From Haloterrigena sp. H1 (GTDB lineage: Archaea; Halobacteriota; Halobacteria; Halobacteriales; Natrialbaceae), in contig NZ_SMZK01000001.1 in the NCBI RefSeq assembly GCF_005938085.1, positions 1,736,001 through 1,800,000 on the forward strand: 64,000 nt of DNA. The letters run 5' to 3'. Below the pieces are notes generated by a model that had not been told where the DNA came from, did no database searches, and saw only the letters and a list, made by a program, of their open reading frames with translations. This document shows, in pieces, positions 8,748 to 18,541 of the stretch. Within the stretch, counting starts at the first letter, position 1, and each line of letters starts with the position of its first letter. The position numbers and the translations under genes were made by a program.

Positions 8748-11234
8748 ATGAGTTCAGACGTACCCGATCCGACAGACGTAGAGGCACGAGCGGTAGAGAA
8801 CGTCCGCATTGAGGACGAGATGGAGCAAAGCTACATCGACTACGCGATGTCCGTCATCGCGGGTCGTGCGCTCCCGCGCGTCGAGGACGGCCTCAAACCC
8901 GTCCACCGGCGCATCCTCTATGCGATGCACGAGATGGGGGTCTCGAGTGGCTCGAGCCACCGAAAGTCGTCCTCGATCGTCGGGGAGACGATGGGGGATT
9001 ACCACCCTCACGGCGACAGCGCGATCTACGACACCCTGGTCCGGATGGCCCAGGACTTCTCGATGCGGTATCCGCTGGTCGACGGCCAGGGGAACTTCGG
9101 CTCGATGGACGGCGATCCGGCCGCCGCACAGCGATACACGGAGGCCCGGATGTCGCCCATTTCCGAGGAGTTGCTCGAGGACATCGAGAAGGACACGGTC
9201 GACTTCTCCTCGAACTACGACGACCGCCTGCAGGAACCCGACGTGCTCCCGGCGGCGTTTCCCAATCTGCTGGTCAACGGCTCCTCGGGGATCGCGGTCG
9301 GGATGTCGACGAACATCCCGCCGCACAACCTGGGCGAAGTCATCGACGCGACCATCGAACTGATCGACGATCCCGAGGCGACCGTCGAGGACCTGATGGA
9401 TCACGTTAAGGGCCCGGACTTCCCGACGGGTGCGAACATCGTCGGCCGAGACGCCATCTACTCGGCGTACAAGACCGGCCGCGGCCGCATTCGGGTTCGT
9501 GCCGAGTTCGAGGTCGAAGAATGGAAAAACGGCCGCGAGCGCATCGTCGTCACCGAACTCCCCTTCCAAGCCAACAAGGCCCGCCTCGTCGAGCGCATCG
9601 CCGAGGACGTCAACGAGGGCGAGATCGAGGGCATCACGGACCTGCGCGACGAGTCCGACCGCGACGGCGTCCGGATCGTCATCGAACTCAACCGCGGCGC
9701 GAACGCGGATGTCGTCGAGAACAAACTACTCGAGAATCACTTAGAGCGAACCTTCGGCGTCATCAACCTCGCGCTGGTCGACGGCCAGCCCCGAGTGCTC
9801 TCGCTCAAGGAAACGCTCGAGGAGTACGTCGCCCACCGCCGCGAGGTCGTTCGCCGGCGCAGCGAGTACGATCTCGCGGAGGCCGAGGATCGCGCGCACA
9901 TCCTCGAAGGTCGGCTGACGGCCGTCGAGAACGCCGAAAACGTCGTCGAGTTGATCCGTGACAGCGAGGACCGCTCGGCCGCGAAAGCGGCGCTGCAAGA
10001 CGCCTACGACTTCTCGATGGACCAGGCCGAGCACATCGTCCGGATGCAACTCGGCAGTCTCACCTCGATGGAGGCCGCCGAGATCGAAGCCGAGTACGAA
10101 GAGGTCCAGGCCGAGATCGAGCGCCTGACGGAGATCCTGGAAAGCGAGTCGGAGTTACTCGGCGTCATCAAGGACGAACTCCGCGAGATCAAAGCCGAGT
10201 ACGGCGACGAGCGTCGGACCTCGATTATCGAGGACCAGGGCACAGTCACCCACGAGGATCTCATCCCCGAGGAGGAGGTGTTCGTGGTCATGACCGAGGA
10301 CGACTACGTCAAGCGGATGCCGATCGACCAGTTTGACCCCCAGGGTCGCGGCGGGAAAGGCATCATCGGCGCAGACGTCAAGGAAGACGACCGCGTCGCG
10401 ACGGTCTTCCGGGCTAACACCCACGACTATCTGCTGTGCTTTACGAATCAGGGCGAAGTCTACCGGCTCAAGACCTACGAAATCCCCGAGATGGGCCGGA
10501 CGGCCCGCGGCAAATCCGCGGTCAACATCCTCGATCTCGACCCCGGCGAGGACATCACGGCCATCGTCGACACCGACGCCTTCAGCGACGACGAGTTCGT
10601 GACGATGGCAACCCGCAACGGCTACGTCAAACGCACCGCCGGTGCGGAGTTCGACAACATCCTCTCGACGGGGATCATCGCGGCCGATCTCGAGGAAGGC
10701 GACGAACTGGTCGACGTCGAAGTCACCGACGGCACACAGGATCTCGTCATCGCGACCGAAGGCGGCATGACGATCCGCTTCGACGAGGACGAGGTCCGTG
10801 CGATGGGGCGCAACGCCCGCGGTGTCAACGGCATCAAACTGCAAGCCGACGACGCCGTGGCGGGGCTGGTCGCGACCGACGAGGACGACGGACAGGCGCT
10901 GTTGACCGTGACCGAGAACGGCTACGGCAAGCGGACGCCACTCGCCGAGTATAGCACCCAGTCACGGTACGGCAAGGGGCTGATCGACATCAAGACCGGC
11001 GACCGAAACGGTCCCGTGACGGCCGTCAAAGCGGTCGACCCGGACGACGGGCTCGTGCTGATGAGCGAGCGCGGTCAGATCGTCCGCACGCGGGTCGACG
11101 AAGTCTCGACGGTCGGGCGAAACACGATGGGCGTGATCGTCATGGACGTCGAAGACGGCGACGCGGTCGCGAGCGTCGACGTGATTCCGGCTGCGACCGC
11201 CGATGGGGACGCAGACACCGACGCGCTCGAGTAA
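8748..11234 (+). CDS. gyrA: DNA gyrase subunit A
   Basis: Breakage-reunion subunit of DNA gyrase, 828 residues. The winged-helix domain contains [18 protein letters not shown], and [10 protein letters not shown] carries the catalytic Tyr (about residue 130) that forms the 5'-phosphotyrosyl bond. Ser and Asp at the positions equivalent to E. coli Ser83 and Asp87 are retained, the quinolone-sensitive state. The C-terminal beta-pinwheel starts with a GyrA box written QGRGGKG and wraps DNA, which defines gyrase rather than topoisomerase IV. The ATG lies 7 bp after the gyrB stop. Identification is firm. Confidence 0.97.
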   Translation: MSSDVPDPTDVEARAVENVRIEDEMEQSYIDYAMSVIAGRALPRVEDGLKPVHRRILYAMHEMGVSSGSSHRKSSSIVGETMGDYHPHGDSAIYDTLVRMAQDFSMRYPLVDGQGNFGSMDGDPAAAQRYTEARMSPISEELLEDIEKDTVDFSSNYDDRLQEPDVLPAAFPNLLVNGSSGIAVGMSTNIPPHNLGEVIDATIELIDDPEATVEDLMDHVKGPDFPTGANIVGRDAIYSAYKTGRGRIRVRAEFEVEEWKNGRERIVVTELPFQANKARLVERIAEDVNEGEIEGITDLRDESDRDGVRIVIELNRGANADVVENKLLENHLERTFGVINLALVDGQPRVLSLKETLEEYVAHRREVVRRRSEYDLAEAEDRAHILEGRLTAVENAENVVELIRDSEDRSAAKAALQDAYDFSMDQAEHIVRMQLGSLTSMEAAEIEAEYEEVQAEIERLTEILESESELLGVIKDELREIKAEYGDERRTSIIEDQGTVTHEDLIPEEEVFVVMTEDDYVKRMPIDQFDPQGRGGKGIIGADVKEDDRVATVFRANTHDYLLCFTNQGEVYRLKTYEIPEMGRTARGKSAVNILDLDPGEDITAIVDTDAFSDDEFVTMATRNGYVKRTAGAEFDNILSTGIIAADLEEGDELVDVEVTDGTQDLVIATEGGMTIRFDEDEVRAMGRNARGVNGIKLQADDAVAGLVATDEDDGQALLTVTENGYGKRTPLAEYSTQSRYGKGLIDIKTGDRNGPVTAVKAVDPDDGLVLMSERGQIVRTRVDEVSTVGRNTMGVIVMDVEDGDAVASVDVIPAATADGDADTDALE

Positions 11235-11347
11235 TCACGCCGCAGTTCGCCCATCGTCTCGACACGAAACCAGTTTTCGCCGATCGGTCACCGACCGAGA
11301 GCGCAGACGCTAGCAGGAGAAGCGAGATGAGAGCCGCCGATCGCCGC

Positions 11348-11881
11348 TCAGTGGGCCGGCTCTTCGGCGGGTGCGACCATGTCGTCGATCCGGAGAATGA
11401 GGATGTTGTTCGTGTCGTCTTTGCCGTCGACGGTGCCATCGATGACGAGTTTCGAGAGCGGTGTCGGGCCGACGGTGACGGAATCACCCTCGTGAATGTC
11501 GCTGACTCGTCCCTGCACGTGAATCTCTGCGCGACAGAGTTCAGGGTGGTGGACACTCGAGAGGTCGATCTCTTCGATGATGGTGTCGCTGACGGGTTCG
11601 CCTTCGTGTTGCAGCGGAACCGATGCGGGCTCGTCCATCTGCTGGATCTCGAGTGCTTCGTAGGCGGCGGCAGTGGGTTTGTAGCCGCCTTTCGGTCCGG
11701 GTACACCCTCTACTAGTTGGAGGGCTTTGAGACTCTGCATCTGGTTGCGGATCGTGCCGGGATTGCGGTCGACCTGTTCGGCGATATCTTCGCCTTTGAT
11801 CGCATCTTCGGACTCCTTGTGGAGGTTCGTCAGGGCGCGGAGTATTTTCTTCTGGCTAGGGGTGAGTTCGATGGATGACAT
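11348..11881 (-). CDS. Winged-helix (Rrf2-like) transcriptional regulator
   Basis: A 177-residue protein. Residues 1-75 form a winged helix-turn-helix (SQKKILRALTNLHKES, GEDIAEQVDRNPGTIRNQMQSL, then a glycine-rich wing VPGPKGGYKPT), similar to Rrf2/MarR-type domains. The C-terminal 90 residues are beta-rich (RAEIHVQGRVSDIHEGD...) and look like a small ligand-binding or dimerisation barrel I cannot name. No Fe-S cysteine cluster is present, unlike IscR-type Rrf2 proteins. A TTTAAG element lies about 30 bp before the ATG. It is convergent with gyrA; targets are unknown. Confidence 0.7.
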   Translation of the reverse strand: MSSIELTPSQKKILRALTNLHKESEDAIKGEDIAEQVDRNPGTIRNQMQSLKALQLVEGVPGPKGGYKPTAAAYEALEIQQMDEPASVPLQHEGEPVSDTIIEEIDLSSVHHPELCRAEIHVQGRVSDIHEGDSVTVGPTPLSKLVIDGTVDGKDDTNNILILRIDDMVAPAEEPAH

Positions 11882-12050
11882 AGTGTTTTATTCGTATTTG
11901 GTTTCCTTAAACCCGGCGGGTGGGCCGGTTATTTTGCCAACGTTGTGACGGTTGCACCGGGAATGTACGCACTTTCGTCTCGTCCGCCGACGGTGAGGCG
12001 GGCATCCGTGGGTCACAGTATCATCGCGATCGCAACGGTATCCCCGGCAG

Positions 12051-12737
12051 CTACGACGACGGCTGAGGTTCGGCGGGTGGTGCAACGCGGACGTGTCTGG
12101 CGACTGACTCGGGCAGTGAGACCGGCTCGTCGGCCTCGCTCGAGCACGCCGTCACCATTCCGAACGGGGCGATCTCGACGATTTCGAGGTCGACACCGGG
12201 TTCGACGCCGTGGTCGGCGAGATACGAGAGCACCTCGGGGTCGTGGTCGGCGACCTCGGCGACGGTCACGACGGCCCCTTCCTCGAATTCGGTGATGGCC
12301 TCACCGTCGGGACGCTCCGGCGGCTCGAGGTCGGCACTCGGGATCGGCGAGCCGTGTGGGTCGACCGTCGGCTCGCCGAGCGCGTCGGCGACGCGGGCCT
12401 CGAAGTTCTCGCTGATGTGGTGTTCGAGGCGGTCGGCTTCCGCGTGGACTTCCGACCAGTCGTAATCTAAGTGTTCAGTGAGGTAGGCCTCGAGCAGCCG
12501 ATGGTGGCGGACGATTTCGAGGGCGACGGTCTCGCCTTCGTCGGTTAAGGTCACGCCGCGATACTTCTCGCGGTCGACGAGGTCTCGCTCCTCGAGTTTG
12601 TCGAGCATGCTAGTAACGGTCGGCGACGTGACGTCCAGCTCCGCCGCGATCTCGGAGGTCTTGATCCGCTCGTCGGTCTCGCGCTGGAGGTGGTAGATCG
12701 CTTTGAGGTAGTCCTCCATCACGTCGCTCAGCATCAT
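12051..12737 (-). CDS. DtxR/MntR-family metal-dependent repressor
   Basis: A 228-residue metalloregulator. It has an N-terminal winged helix (SDVMEDYLKAIYHL, then SEIAAELDVTSPTVTSML), a dimerisation/metal domain (VHAEADRLEHHIS) and a C-terminal FeoA/SH3-like domain (about residues 150-215). The position of DtxR Cys102 is Asp here (EADRLEH), a chemistry closer to manganese-type regulators of the MntR/SirR group. Metal-bound protein normally represses Mn or Fe uptake genes; which metal applies is inference. A perfect inverted repeat lies 13-26 bp before its ATG, suggesting autoregulation. Confidence 0.88.
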   Translation of the reverse strand: MMLSDVMEDYLKAIYHLQRETDERIKTSEIAAELDVTSPTVTSMLDKLEERDLVDREKYRGVTLTDEGETVALEIVRHHRLLEAYLTEHLDYDWSEVHAEADRLEHHISENFEARVADALGEPTVDPHGSPIPSADLEPPERPDGEAITEFEEGAVVTVAEVADHDPEVLSYLADHGVEPGVDLEIVEIAPFGMVTACSSEADEPVSLPESVARHVRVAPPAEPQPSS

Positions 12738-12749
12738 GCTGTCCCGAAT

Positions 12750-12763
12750 TTAGACAGGTCTAA
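12750..12763. promoter_or_regulatory. Operator-like inverted repeat TTAGACAGGTCTAA
   Basis: The arms TTAGAC and GTCTAA are exact reverse complements separated by AG. The site lies just upstream of the DtxR-type gene, between a TTTAGGG element and the ATG. Half-sites of TTAG...CTAA type are typical for the DtxR/MntR/SirR family, so this is probably its autoregulatory operator. Confidence 0.6.
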
Positions 12764-12878
12764 CCCTAAAGCTGTCGCCACTGAAGCCGTCCGTGTGTGA
12801 TCGACGAGGCTGTCGCGTGTCCGCACAGCGACTGTGACTGACCACCATGGTCAAACCGGTCGGCGGTGTAGCGAGTCT

Positions 12879-13799
12879 ATGGACCGGACCGTCAGGATCA
12901 TCGGCGCGCCGATGGACTACGGGGCGAATCGTCGTGGCGTCGACATGGGACCGTCGGCGATCCGCTATGCGGGGCTGGCAGACGGCCTCGAGCGGGCAGG
13001 TGTCGGCCCGATCGACGACGGCGACCTGTCGATGCCCCGGGCTGAAGAGCGCGATCCGGATGCCGACCAGCCCCACGGCGGGAACGCGAAGTTCCTCCGG
13101 GAAATCGCGGACGTCTGTCGGCGGCTGCGCGATCGCGTCGCGGCGACGGTTTCCGACGGCGAGTTTCCCCTCGTGCTGGGCGGGGACCACGCGGTTGCGA
13201 TCGGCTCGCTGACCGGCGCGGCTCGGGACGTTGACCTCGGTGCGATCTGGTTCGATGCCCACGCCGACCTGAACACGCCCGGGACCTCGCCGAGCGGTAA
13301 CGTCCACGGGATGCCACTGGCCGCCGTCCTCGGGTACGGTGCGTTCGGCGAGATGGAATGGGCACCCGCCCCGGGACTCCGTGAGTCGTCGGTCGTCTAC
13401 GTCGGCCTCCGAAGTATCGACGAGCGCGAACGCGACTTGCTCGAGGAAAGCGACCTGACGGCCTACACGATGTCCGACATCGACCAGCGTGGCGTTTCGG
13501 CGGTCGTCGAAGACGCCCTCGCGGTCGCGACCGATGGCACCGACGGCGTCCACGTCAGCCTCGATCTGGACTGGCTCGACCCGAAGACGGCCCCCGGCGT
13601 CGGCACGCCCGTTCGTGGCGGCGTCACCTACCGGGAAGCCCACGCCGCACTCGAGACGCTCTCGCGACGCGACGAGGCCGCGGGCATCCTGCGATCGATG
13701 GACGTCGTCGAAGTGAATCCGATCTTGGACGAGGCAAACGAGACGGCGACGCTGGCAGCCGAACTGACCGCGAGCACGTTCGGGAAACGGATCCTCTGA
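12879..13799 (+). CDS. rocF: Arginase (ureohydrolase family)
   Basis: Hydrolyses L-arginine to ornithine and urea with a binuclear Mn site; 306 residues, the usual size. The metal ligands appear in order as GGDHAVAIGS, WFDAHADLNTP and SLDLDWLDP. SGNVHGMPLA and the C-terminal VVEVNPILDE are family-typical. The arginase-type SGNVHGMP sequence favours arginase over agmatinase. I chose ATG 12879 (MDRTVRIIGAPMDYGANRRG), as earlier in-frame starts add unrelated sequence. It is divergent from the DtxR-type regulator, so Mn-dependent control is possible but unproven. Confidence 0.9.
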   Translation: MDRTVRIIGAPMDYGANRRGVDMGPSAIRYAGLADGLERAGVGPIDDGDLSMPRAEERDPDADQPHGGNAKFLREIADVCRRLRDRVAATVSDGEFPLVLGGDHAVAIGSLTGAARDVDLGAIWFDAHADLNTPGTSPSGNVHGMPLAAVLGYGAFGEMEWAPAPGLRESSVVYVGLRSIDERERDLLEESDLTAYTMSDIDQRGVSAVVEDALAVATDGTDGVHVSLDLDWLDPKTAPGVGTPVRGGVTYREAHAALETLSRRDEAAGILRSMDVVEVNPILDEANETATLAAELTASTFGKRIL

Positions 13800-13901
13800 G
13801 TTAGTCACGTTCGGCGGGGTCCGGCTCGACTCGAGCACTGTCTCCCGACCGTCAGTATGGCGTCGTGCGAAGCGTGAGCATACCGACTCCTCTTTCAACA
13901 G

Positions 13902-13911
13902 CTTTGTATCA
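13902..13911 (+). promoter_or_regulatory. Candidate TATA box of the NDH-2-like gene
   Basis: TTTGTATCAT is centred about 26 bp before the ATG at 13933, which would place transcription start at or next to the start codon (leaderless). Confidence 0.4.
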
Positions 13912-13932
13912 TAGTGCTTCCCATTATGCTGT

Positions 13933-15102
13933 ATGACTGAGAACGTTGTCGTGCTCGGGGCTGGCTACGCTGGCACCGGCGCGATCAAAAAGCTCCAGTC
14001 GGAGCTTGGCGGCAACGTACGGCTGACCTGGATCGCCGACGTCGATTATCACCTCGTACTGCACGAATCCCACCGCGTGATCCGCGATCCCAGCGTCCGC
14101 TCGGATATTACCTTCCCGGTCGAGCAGATCGCATCCCCGGCGACCCGATTCATCCAGGACGAAGTGACGGGCCTGGACGTCGACGAACAGGTCGTCGAAC
14201 TCGCGGACAGCGAGGACGTCGAGTTCGACTACGTCCTCGTTGCACTCGGCAGCCAGACCGCCTACTACGGCATCCCCGGTCTCGAGGACCACTCCCTGAC
14301 GCTCAAGAGCTTAGATGACGCCCTCGAGATCCACGAGGCCGTCAACGAAGCAAGTCAGGACGCGACCCGCAGCGAGCCCGCACAGATCGTCATCGGCGGT
14401 GCCGGTCTCTCGGGCATCCAGACCGCCGGCGAGATCGCCGAGTTCCGCGACCAGCACCGCGCCCCCATCGAGATCCACCTCGTCGAGGCGCTCGAGGAGA
14501 TCTTCCCGGGCAACGATCCGGAGTGCCAGCAGGCCCTGCGCGACCTGCTTGAGGAAGCCGGCGTCCGCATTCATACGGACGATCCGATCACCGAGGCCAC
14601 CGCGGATCACATCGAATTCGACGAGGGCGAACCGCTCGAGCACGATGTCCTCGTCTGGACCGGCGGCATCACGGGTCGCGACGCGATGGACGGCGTCGAT
14701 CTCGAGAACGAGCACAACCGCGTGACCACCCGAGCGAACTTCCAGACCTCCAACGAGCGCGTGTTCGCGGTTGGCGACTCGGCGATCATCGACCAGGGCG
14801 ACCAGCCCGCACCGCCGACGGCACAGGCCGCCTGGCAGGCCGCCGAGGTCGCCGGTGAGAACATCGCTCGCGCGATCGCGAACCGTCCGCTGCGAACCTG
14901 GGAACACGAGGACAAGGGGACCGTCATCTCGGTCGGCGACAAGGCGATCGCCCACGACGTCAAGCCGGCGAAAGGTATCTCTCTGCCCGTCGATACCTTC
15001 GGCGGCCTCCCAGCAGAGAACCTGAAGAAACTGATCGCCGCCCGCTGGATCGCCGACATCACGTCCTGGAACGAAGCCCGCAAGTCCTGGTCGTCGCTCT
15101 AA
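13933..15102 (+). CDS. NAD(P)/FAD-dependent oxidoreductase (type II NADH dehydrogenase-like)
   Basis: A 389-residue two-dinucleotide-binding flavoprotein. The N-terminal FAD loop is VVVLGAGYAGTGAIKKL, the second Rossmann motif is IVIGGAGLSGIQTAGEIAEF, and VFAVGDSAII is the conserved FAD-contacting GD motif near the C-terminus. This is the plan of NDH-2/sulfide:quinone reductase relatives. SQR-type cysteines are missing, so transfer of electrons from NADH to quinone at the inner membrane face is more likely. It is followed convergently by an acyltransferase gene. Confidence 0.85.
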   Translation: MTENVVVLGAGYAGTGAIKKLQSELGGNVRLTWIADVDYHLVLHESHRVIRDPSVRSDITFPVEQIASPATRFIQDEVTGLDVDEQVVELADSEDVEFDYVLVALGSQTAYYGIPGLEDHSLTLKSLDDALEIHEAVNEASQDATRSEPAQIVIGGAGLSGIQTAGEIAEFRDQHRAPIEIHLVEALEEIFPGNDPECQQALRDLLEEAGVRIHTDDPITEATADHIEFDEGEPLEHDVLVWTGGITGRDAMDGVDLENEHNRVTTRANFQTSNERVFAVGDSAIIDQGDQPAPPTAQAAWQAAEVAGENIARAIANRPLRTWEHEDKGTVISVGDKAIAHDVKPAKGISLPVDTFGGLPAENLKKLIAARWIADITSWNEARKSWSSL

Positions 15103-15125
15103 TCGTTCTGTTTTCGCCGCCGCTC

Positions 15126-15665
15126 TCATTCGGCCGTCTCGTCGCCGGACGCACCGCCCATCGGCTCCGCCGGCACGCCCGCGACGGTCGTTTCGGGGGG
15201 GACGTCTCGAGTCACCAGCGAGTTCGCCGCGATGCGAGCATCGGGCCCGATTTCGACGCCGGGCAGGACGATCGCACCCGCGCCGATCATCGCCCGTTCG
15301 CCGACGACGACCTCGCCGGTTCGATACTCGTCCTGGAGGAACTCGTGACAGAGGATCGTCGCGTCGTAGCCGACGATCGCGTCCGCCTCGAGCGTGATCA
15401 GGTCCGGCCAGAAGACGTCGGGCGTGGCCTCGAGGCCCCACGAGACGCCAGATCCGACCGTGACGCCGATGCGGCGCAACAGCCAGCGTTTGAGCCGCAG
15501 GCTCGGCGAGATCCGCACGAGCCAGACGACGATGTAGTTGATCGCGACCCGAAGTGGAGAGCGGGCGGTGGTCCAGTGGGCCAGCGAGTTGCGTGGCCCG
15601 GGCGTCGTGTGGTGTGTGACGCGCTCGTGTCGTGGCGTCGTATCGTCGGAAGCCGTCACTGCCAC
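15126..15665 (-). CDS. Hexapeptide-repeat acyltransferase
   Basis: A 179-residue protein with a hydrophobic/amphipathic N-terminal part (AINYIVVWLVRISPSLRLKRW) and a left-handed beta-helix made of hexapeptide turns (VGSGVSWG, ADAIVGYDA, VVVGERAMIGAGAIVLPGV, ARIAANSLVTRDVPPETT). It ends with AGVPAEPMG, the usual closing of LbetaH acyltransferases of the maltose/galactoside O-acetyltransferase group. It probably transfers an acetyl or acyl group to a sugar or lipid at the membrane; the substrate is unknown and there are no sugar-pathway neighbours. Confidence 0.8.
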   Translation of the reverse strand: MAVTASDDTTPRHERVTHHTTPGPRNSLAHWTTARSPLRVAINYIVVWLVRISPSLRLKRWLLRRIGVTVGSGVSWGLEATPDVFWPDLITLEADAIVGYDATILCHEFLQDEYRTGEVVVGERAMIGAGAIVLPGVEIGPDARIAANSLVTRDVPPETTVAGVPAEPMGGASGDETAE

Positions 15666-15790
15666 ATGCTTTGATGGATCGCTACATGAAACCGATCGAT
15701 CGGCGAGCGAGCGGCGACGGAGCGTGTCGACGACAAATACCCAACTAGTATGGGAGTACTACTGTATCCCTTCCTACCGGCAGGCCACTT

Positions 15791-16129
15791 GTGCCCCGAT
15801 CCCAGTCGAACACTCTCGACATCGAGACGATCTATACGCTCCTCTCGAACGGGACGGCCAGAGCCGTTCTGGAGATCCTTCGCACAGTCGACCGGACGAC
15901 GCCCGAAGAACTGGGCCGTCGCCTCGCCTCGTCGGACCACGACCACGAGACGGCCGACAAGGGCCCCACCACTCGTCGAGCGATCACTATCGCGTTAGTT
16001 CACAACCATCTCCCGCGACTCGATACACACGACGTCGTCGACTATCGGCACCAGGACGGTGAGGTCACGCGTGGCGAGCACTTCGGCGACCTCGAGCCGT
16101 TTCTCGAGCGACTGGAGCACTGCGAATGA
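15791..16129 (+). CDS. Small haloarchaeal HTH protein (DUF7344-like)
   Basis: A 112-residue protein starting at GTG. The pattern LDIETIYTLLSNGTARAVLE...TTPEELGRRLAS...TRRAITIALVHNHLPRLDTHDVVDY is the winged-helix core of a large haloarchaeal family of small regulators (DUF7344 type). In relatives, the conserved IYTLLSN helix and HNHLPRLD recognition region define the domain. It probably binds DNA as a dimer; targets are unknown. The Nmad3-like gene lies 7 bp downstream in convergent orientation. Confidence 0.7.
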   Translation: MPRSQSNTLDIETIYTLLSNGTARAVLEILRTVDRTTPEELGRRLASSDHDHETADKGPTTRRAITIALVHNHLPRLDTHDVVDYRHQDGEVTRGEHFGDLEPFLERLEHCE

Positions 16130-16136
16130 CGACCAC

Positions 16137-16931
16137 CTACGCGATTTCCCGGTCGCCCGGCATCCCGACCCGCTCCCGGAACGCGGCACCCGAAAGGTCA
16201 CAGCGGTAAGCCGGCTTGAACATCATGTTCGATCCGCCGGCCTGGACGTTCCACGCCGATTCGATTTCCTCGCGCAGGTAGTACTGTGGCCGCTCGTTGC
16301 CCTCGGCGACGTAGTAGTCGCTGATGCGGATCGGATCGCGCTCGAAGAGCCCGCCGGGTTCGCGCCCGTCAACGATGACGACCGGTTTCTCGAGGTAGAG
16401 GTCGCCGTCCTGTGCGCGCTTGGCGTGAGCGTTGTCCGGATGGGCGTCAAGGATCACTTCGCGCTCAGCCCGGGGCATATCCGGCGTCACAACGGCCACG
16501 TCCGCGACGGTAAAGTAGCCGATCAGGTAGCGGTGGGCGCGGTCCCCGTCCGGTCGGCGCAGGCCAGCGTAGAACCCGACGACGTCGCCGGGCTCGAGCG
16601 CGCGCAGTCGTGAAACGTAGCCGCTGGTCCGGTGTTCACCGTAGGTCAGCGCCTCGAAGTTAGGATCGTGGTGGAGCGGCCACGATGTGAGGGCGTCGTC
16701 AGCGACTGTCTCGGTCCCATCTCCGACCGGCTGGGGCGTGATCCGGGTCGTGAGATCGGCGGCAACGCCGTCGTCGGCTCGCAGCTCCCACGATCCAAGC
16801 GTCTCCGATTCAGTCGTCTCGCGGGTTTTCTCCGGAATCGGGACATACTCGAACCGGCCGTCGTCGTACAGCGGTGCCAGCGCGCCGACGTTCGTGCTGT
16901 CGGCACCGACGCCGGCGAGAACGACTGTCAT
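16137..16931 (-). CDS. Nmad3-like nucleotide-modification-associated protein
   Basis: A 264-residue soluble protein. The start is ATG 16931 (MTVVLAGVGADSTNVGALAPL); earlier in-frame starts encode low-complexity arginine-rich sequence. The opening VGADSTNVG and DDGRFEYVPIPE resemble the N-terminus of nucleotide modification-associated domain 3 (Nmad3) proteins, and the mid-region GDVVGFYAGLRRPDG and HRYLIGYFTV fit a sheet-rich fold. Nmad3 is predicted from gene context in bacteria and phages; here no base-modification genes are nearby, so function is open. I am moderately sure of the family. Confidence 0.5.
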   Translation of the reverse strand: MTVVLAGVGADSTNVGALAPLYDDGRFEYVPIPEKTRETTESETLGSWELRADDGVAADLTTRITPQPVGDGTETVADDALTSWPLHHDPNFEALTYGEHRTSGYVSRLRALEPGDVVGFYAGLRRPDGDRAHRYLIGYFTVADVAVVTPDMPRAEREVILDAHPDNAHAKRAQDGDLYLEKPVVIVDGREPGGLFERDPIRISDYYVAEGNERPQYYLREEIESAWNVQAGGSNMMFKPAYRCDLSGAAFRERVGMPGDREIA

Positions 16932-17014
16932 ATGCGGATACACACGTCGTTCGGCGTGACGTGGCGATAAATCCGCCGAAAGCGCGGGCCGGTCTCGGAG
17001 TCGCGGCCGGTCGG

Positions 17015-17275
17015 TTAGCACTCGGTCGTCCGAGCCCGGTAGTAAAGCGGGATCGACAACACGAGAAAGAGCAGTCCAATCGCGGCGACGCCAAACCAAG
17101 CCGTCGACAGCACGTGACCGGGAAGCATGCCGGCGACCTCGAGAACCCACAGGAAACTGTAGACGCCGACGAGCGCCAGACTGACGACGTACACCCGCAG
17201 GAGCCAGCCGACAATCCGATACAGCGTCGTCTTCGTGACCCGCGACGGCAGCGCCGTCTCGAGTCGGCTGATCAT
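17015..17275 (-). CDS. Small two-TM membrane protein
   Basis: An 86-residue protein from ATG 17275 with two long hydrophobic helices (about residues 20-48 and 57-78) joined by a short loop (EVAGMLPGHVLS) and a basic N-terminal tail. No domain recognised. It is separated by 83 bp from the Nmad3-like gene on the same strand. Longer in-frame starts up to 17695 would overlap the divergent RNase Z-like gene and are less likely. Confidence 0.5.
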   Translation of the reverse strand: MISRLETALPSRVTKTTLYRIVGWLLRVYVVSLALVGVYSFLWVLEVAGMLPGHVLSTAWFGVAAIGLLFLVLSIPLYYRARTTEC

Positions 17276-17509
17276 CACCGCATCACCCGGCTGGCGTGGC
17301 GCGGTCCGCCGCGTGCGTCGATCGGCCGCTCGCTGTGTGAGTGCTGGCCGCGGGTACCTGTCGAATACGTAACCATCGAACCGATACCCCACGGTGGACT
17401 GCCGACCCGCTTGAATCTTTGTACCGATCGTCGGAATCATGTGGCCCCGGCACGGCCGGAGACGTTCTCGAGAGGTACCCTTATCGGGCCGGGGGTTCCA
17501 CACTCGCCT

Positions 17510-18244
17510 ATGCGTATCACCTTTCTCGGAACGGGCAGTGCCATGCCCACGGGCGAACGCTTTCAGACGGGAATCCTCGTTCAGGAGGACGGTCGCACGC
17601 TGCTGATCGACTGCGGTTCCGGGATCCTCCAGCGGCTCCAGCAGTCCGGCGTCGGCTACGAGAACGTCTCGACGGTTCTCCTGACCCACCACCACTTAGA
17701 TCACGTGGCCGACCTGCTGCCGCTGATGAAAGCCCGCTGGCTCGCCGGCGAGGACCACCTCGAGGTCGTCGGCCCACAGGGCACCAAGGCGCTGGTCGAC
17801 GACCTCCTCTCTGTCTACGAGTACATGCAGGACAAACTCGAGGTACAGGTTCGGGAGGTCGTGCCCGGCGAGTTCACCGTCGCTGGCTTCGATGTCTCAG
17901 CCTACGAGACGCGTCACTCGGTGCCGTGTCTGGCCTACCGCTTCGGCGATCTCTTCACCTTCAGCGGCGACAGCGAGGCCTTCGCCGGACTGGCGAACTT
18001 CGCGGAGGGATCGGCGATTTTCGCCCACGACTGTTCGTTCCCCGACGATGTCGATGTCTCGAACCACCCGACGCCCGACGCGCTCGGCCGGGAACTCGCC
18101 GGCCGGGAGCTCGGCCGGGTCTATCTCACCCACCTCTATCCCCACACCGACGGCAACCACGACGAAATGCTCGAGTCGATCGCCGCCCATTACGACGGCG
18201 ACGTCCGGTTCGCCGAGGACCTCCAGACGGTCTCGGTCGAGTGA
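17510..18244 (+). CDS. MBL-fold hydrolase, RNase Z-like
   Basis: A 244-residue metallo-beta-lactamase-fold protein. It opens with MRITFLGTGSAMPTGERFQTG as in RNase Z and relatives, and carries the HHHLDHV zinc motif, TRHSVPCLAYRF with a ligand His, SGDSEAF with the bridging Asp, and SNHPTP and THLYPHTD later. It lacks the long exosite arm insertion of tRNase Z and is shorter than the usual 300 residues. It may therefore be a tRNA 3'-processing paralogue or a small-molecule hydrolase of the RNase Z-like group. A stand-alone gene with a short spacer upstream. Confidence 0.75.
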   Translation: MRITFLGTGSAMPTGERFQTGILVQEDGRTLLIDCGSGILQRLQQSGVGYENVSTVLLTHHHLDHVADLLPLMKARWLAGEDHLEVVGPQGTKALVDDLLSVYEYMQDKLEVQVREVVPGEFTVAGFDVSAYETRHSVPCLAYRFGDLFTFSGDSEAFAGLANFAEGSAIFAHDCSFPDDVDVSNHPTPDALGRELAGRELGRVYLTHLYPHTDGNHDEMLESIAAHYDGDVRFAEDLQTVSVE

Positions 18245-18541
18245 TCGAGCAGCCGTCCAACACGACTGATCAGGATTGCGGATTGTCACAAGAATGTGAC
18301 GAAGCGACCTGTTTTGTCGGTTGAAAACGACGGGTAGTACGTGAATAACACTGTTCTGCTGAACGTTCGGCCAGAAGCGGGACGATCGCCGTTGTTTTGG
18401 GACCAGCGCTCGCGACCGTCGTGTTCCAAGTCGTGACTGTTAGTGTAAAAATAACAACACCTGTATAGCGACTCCGTTAGTAGGATACTCACAACAGATG
18501 AGAGCGAGCGCCGAGCCGAGTGACACGTGGGGTGTGTGGCC
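18245..18541. other. Intergenic region before the MMPL gene
   Basis: About 300 bp without a gene. It holds an AT-rich block around 18438-18460 with an inverted repeat TGTTA-N9-TAACA (18438-18456) that includes the TATA-like GTGTAAAAATAA. This is a plausible promoter/operator for the MMPL-TrmB operon. The remaining sequence shows no RNA gene. Confidence 0.4.

Noticed and set aside
14311..15441. 376-codon minus-strand frame across the NDH-2-like gene and acyltransferase
   Set aside because: Arg/Asp low-complexity translation; both real genes are well supported in other frames.
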